Positions 6,676 through 7,021 of a stretch of DNA of 7,021 bases are shown here, one piece after another. Origin of the DNA: a bacterium (lineage in GTDB: Bacteria; Cyanobacteriota; Vampirovibrionia; Obscuribacterales; Obscuribacteraceae); the NCBI GenBank assembly GCA_030431355.1, contig JAUIJG010000286.1, forward strand, positions 1-7,021. Direction: 5' to 3'. How positions within the stretch are numbered: the stretch's first letter is position 1; the number at the start of each line of letters is the position of its first letter. The notes under the pieces are model-generated. The model saw only the letters and a list, made by a program, of their open reading frames with translations. It had not been told where the DNA came from and searched no databases. The translations under genes and the position numbers were made by a program.

Positions 6676-7021
6676 CTAACGAATGTATAGACCTTGAAAG
6701 CGAGAAATCAATGGCGCTTCGCCGGGAGCAATCTCAAGGGACATATCCCGAAAAGAAGTATTTCCAGCTTTCTTGCCGACACCGTAAATAGAGACCATCT
6801 CCCAGGGGGCCGGAAATAGAGCCACCGATACCGACTTCAATCCTCCTGGGACAGCGGAGCAGGGAACGGTGTCGGCGATTTCAAAATCCTTCCAGCCATC
6901 CGAAACAGCCAGAGCATAGGGAGTACGAGGTAATGCCATATGAAACTGTTTTCCGTTAAGAGTGATTAACAGACTGCTGGGATAAGGACAGCCCTTCTCG
7001 TTGCGGAGCTTGCCTTTCAAT
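6676..7021 (-). CDS. C-terminal fragment of an unrecognised protein, cut by right edge
   Basis: About 114 codons are open from the window edge to a TAG at 6676-6678. A TTG at 7018-7020 could be read as a start, but it has no visible upstream context, so this is most likely the 3' end of a longer gene. The segment has no membrane span. It alternates short hydrophobic strands with turns rich in glycine and proline, for example SSLLITLNGKQF, LKSVSVALFPAPW and SFRDMSLEIAPG, and ends QGLYIR. That pattern suggests a beta-sandwich or carbohydrate-binding-like domain, but this is an impression of secondary structure, not recognition of a family. Its position upstream on the same strand as the glycan genes suggests it belongs to the same cluster. 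It is separated from the methyltransferase by 138 bases containing a weak terminator-like hairpin. Coding status is fairly sure; function is unknown. Confidence 0.65.
   Translation of the reverse strand, partial: LKGKLRNEKGCPYPSSLLITLNGKQFHMALPRTPYALAVSDGWKDFEIADTVPCSAVPGGLKSVSVALFPAPWEMVSIYGVGKKAGNTSFRDMSLEIAPGEAPLISRFQGLYIR

Overview
The window is a bacterial, surface-glycan type gene cluster. Every convincing gene lies on the minus strand, so transcription runs from base 7021 towards base 1. Base composition is intermediate, roughly 45-50% G+C judged by eye from sampled lines. The genes are bacterial in form: ATG or GTG starts, short spacers and Shine-Dalgarno-like sites. Lipid-linked-sugar type GT-C enzymes together with a GT2 enzyme and SAM methyltransferases fit an O-antigen, capsule, exopolysaccharide or protein-glycosylation locus. 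No marker gene is present, so I cannot name a phylum.

Layout in transcription order. (1) 6676-7021 is the 3' end of an unrecognised gene cut by the window edge. (2) 5692-6537 is a class I SAM methyltransferase with a GTG start and a clear Shine-Dalgarno site. (3) 3935-5638 is a full-length multi-membrane-span GT-C glycosyltransferase (PMT/ArnT-like) with a soluble C-terminal domain. (4) After a 158-base gap that holds a promoter-like pair of hexamers comes 2538-3776, a GT2 glycosyltransferase with an unusual C-terminal extension. (5) 997-2466 is a two-part protein: an N-terminal SAM methyltransferase joined to what looks like a degenerate GT-A glycosyltransferase domain. (6) 1-867 is the N-terminal half of a second GT-C enzyme, paralogous to gene 3 and cut by the left edge.

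Working model (inference): the GT2 enzyme and perhaps the fused GT-A domain use nucleotide- or lipid-linked sugars on the cytoplasmic side. The two GT-C proteins transfer sugars from polyprenyl-phosphate donors on the outer face of the membrane. The two unlike methyltransferases could modify sugar residues or cap a chain. Acceptor and sugar identity cannot be read from this sequence.

The most notable points are the methyltransferase/GT-A fusion with an altered metal-binding motif, a tryptophan-basic tail motif that occurs twice in the GT2 protein and again at the end of the fusion protein, and the two divergent GT-C paralogues in one cluster. No RNA genes, CRISPR arrays, insertion sequences or phage genes were seen. 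No gene-free stretch exceeds 160 bases.
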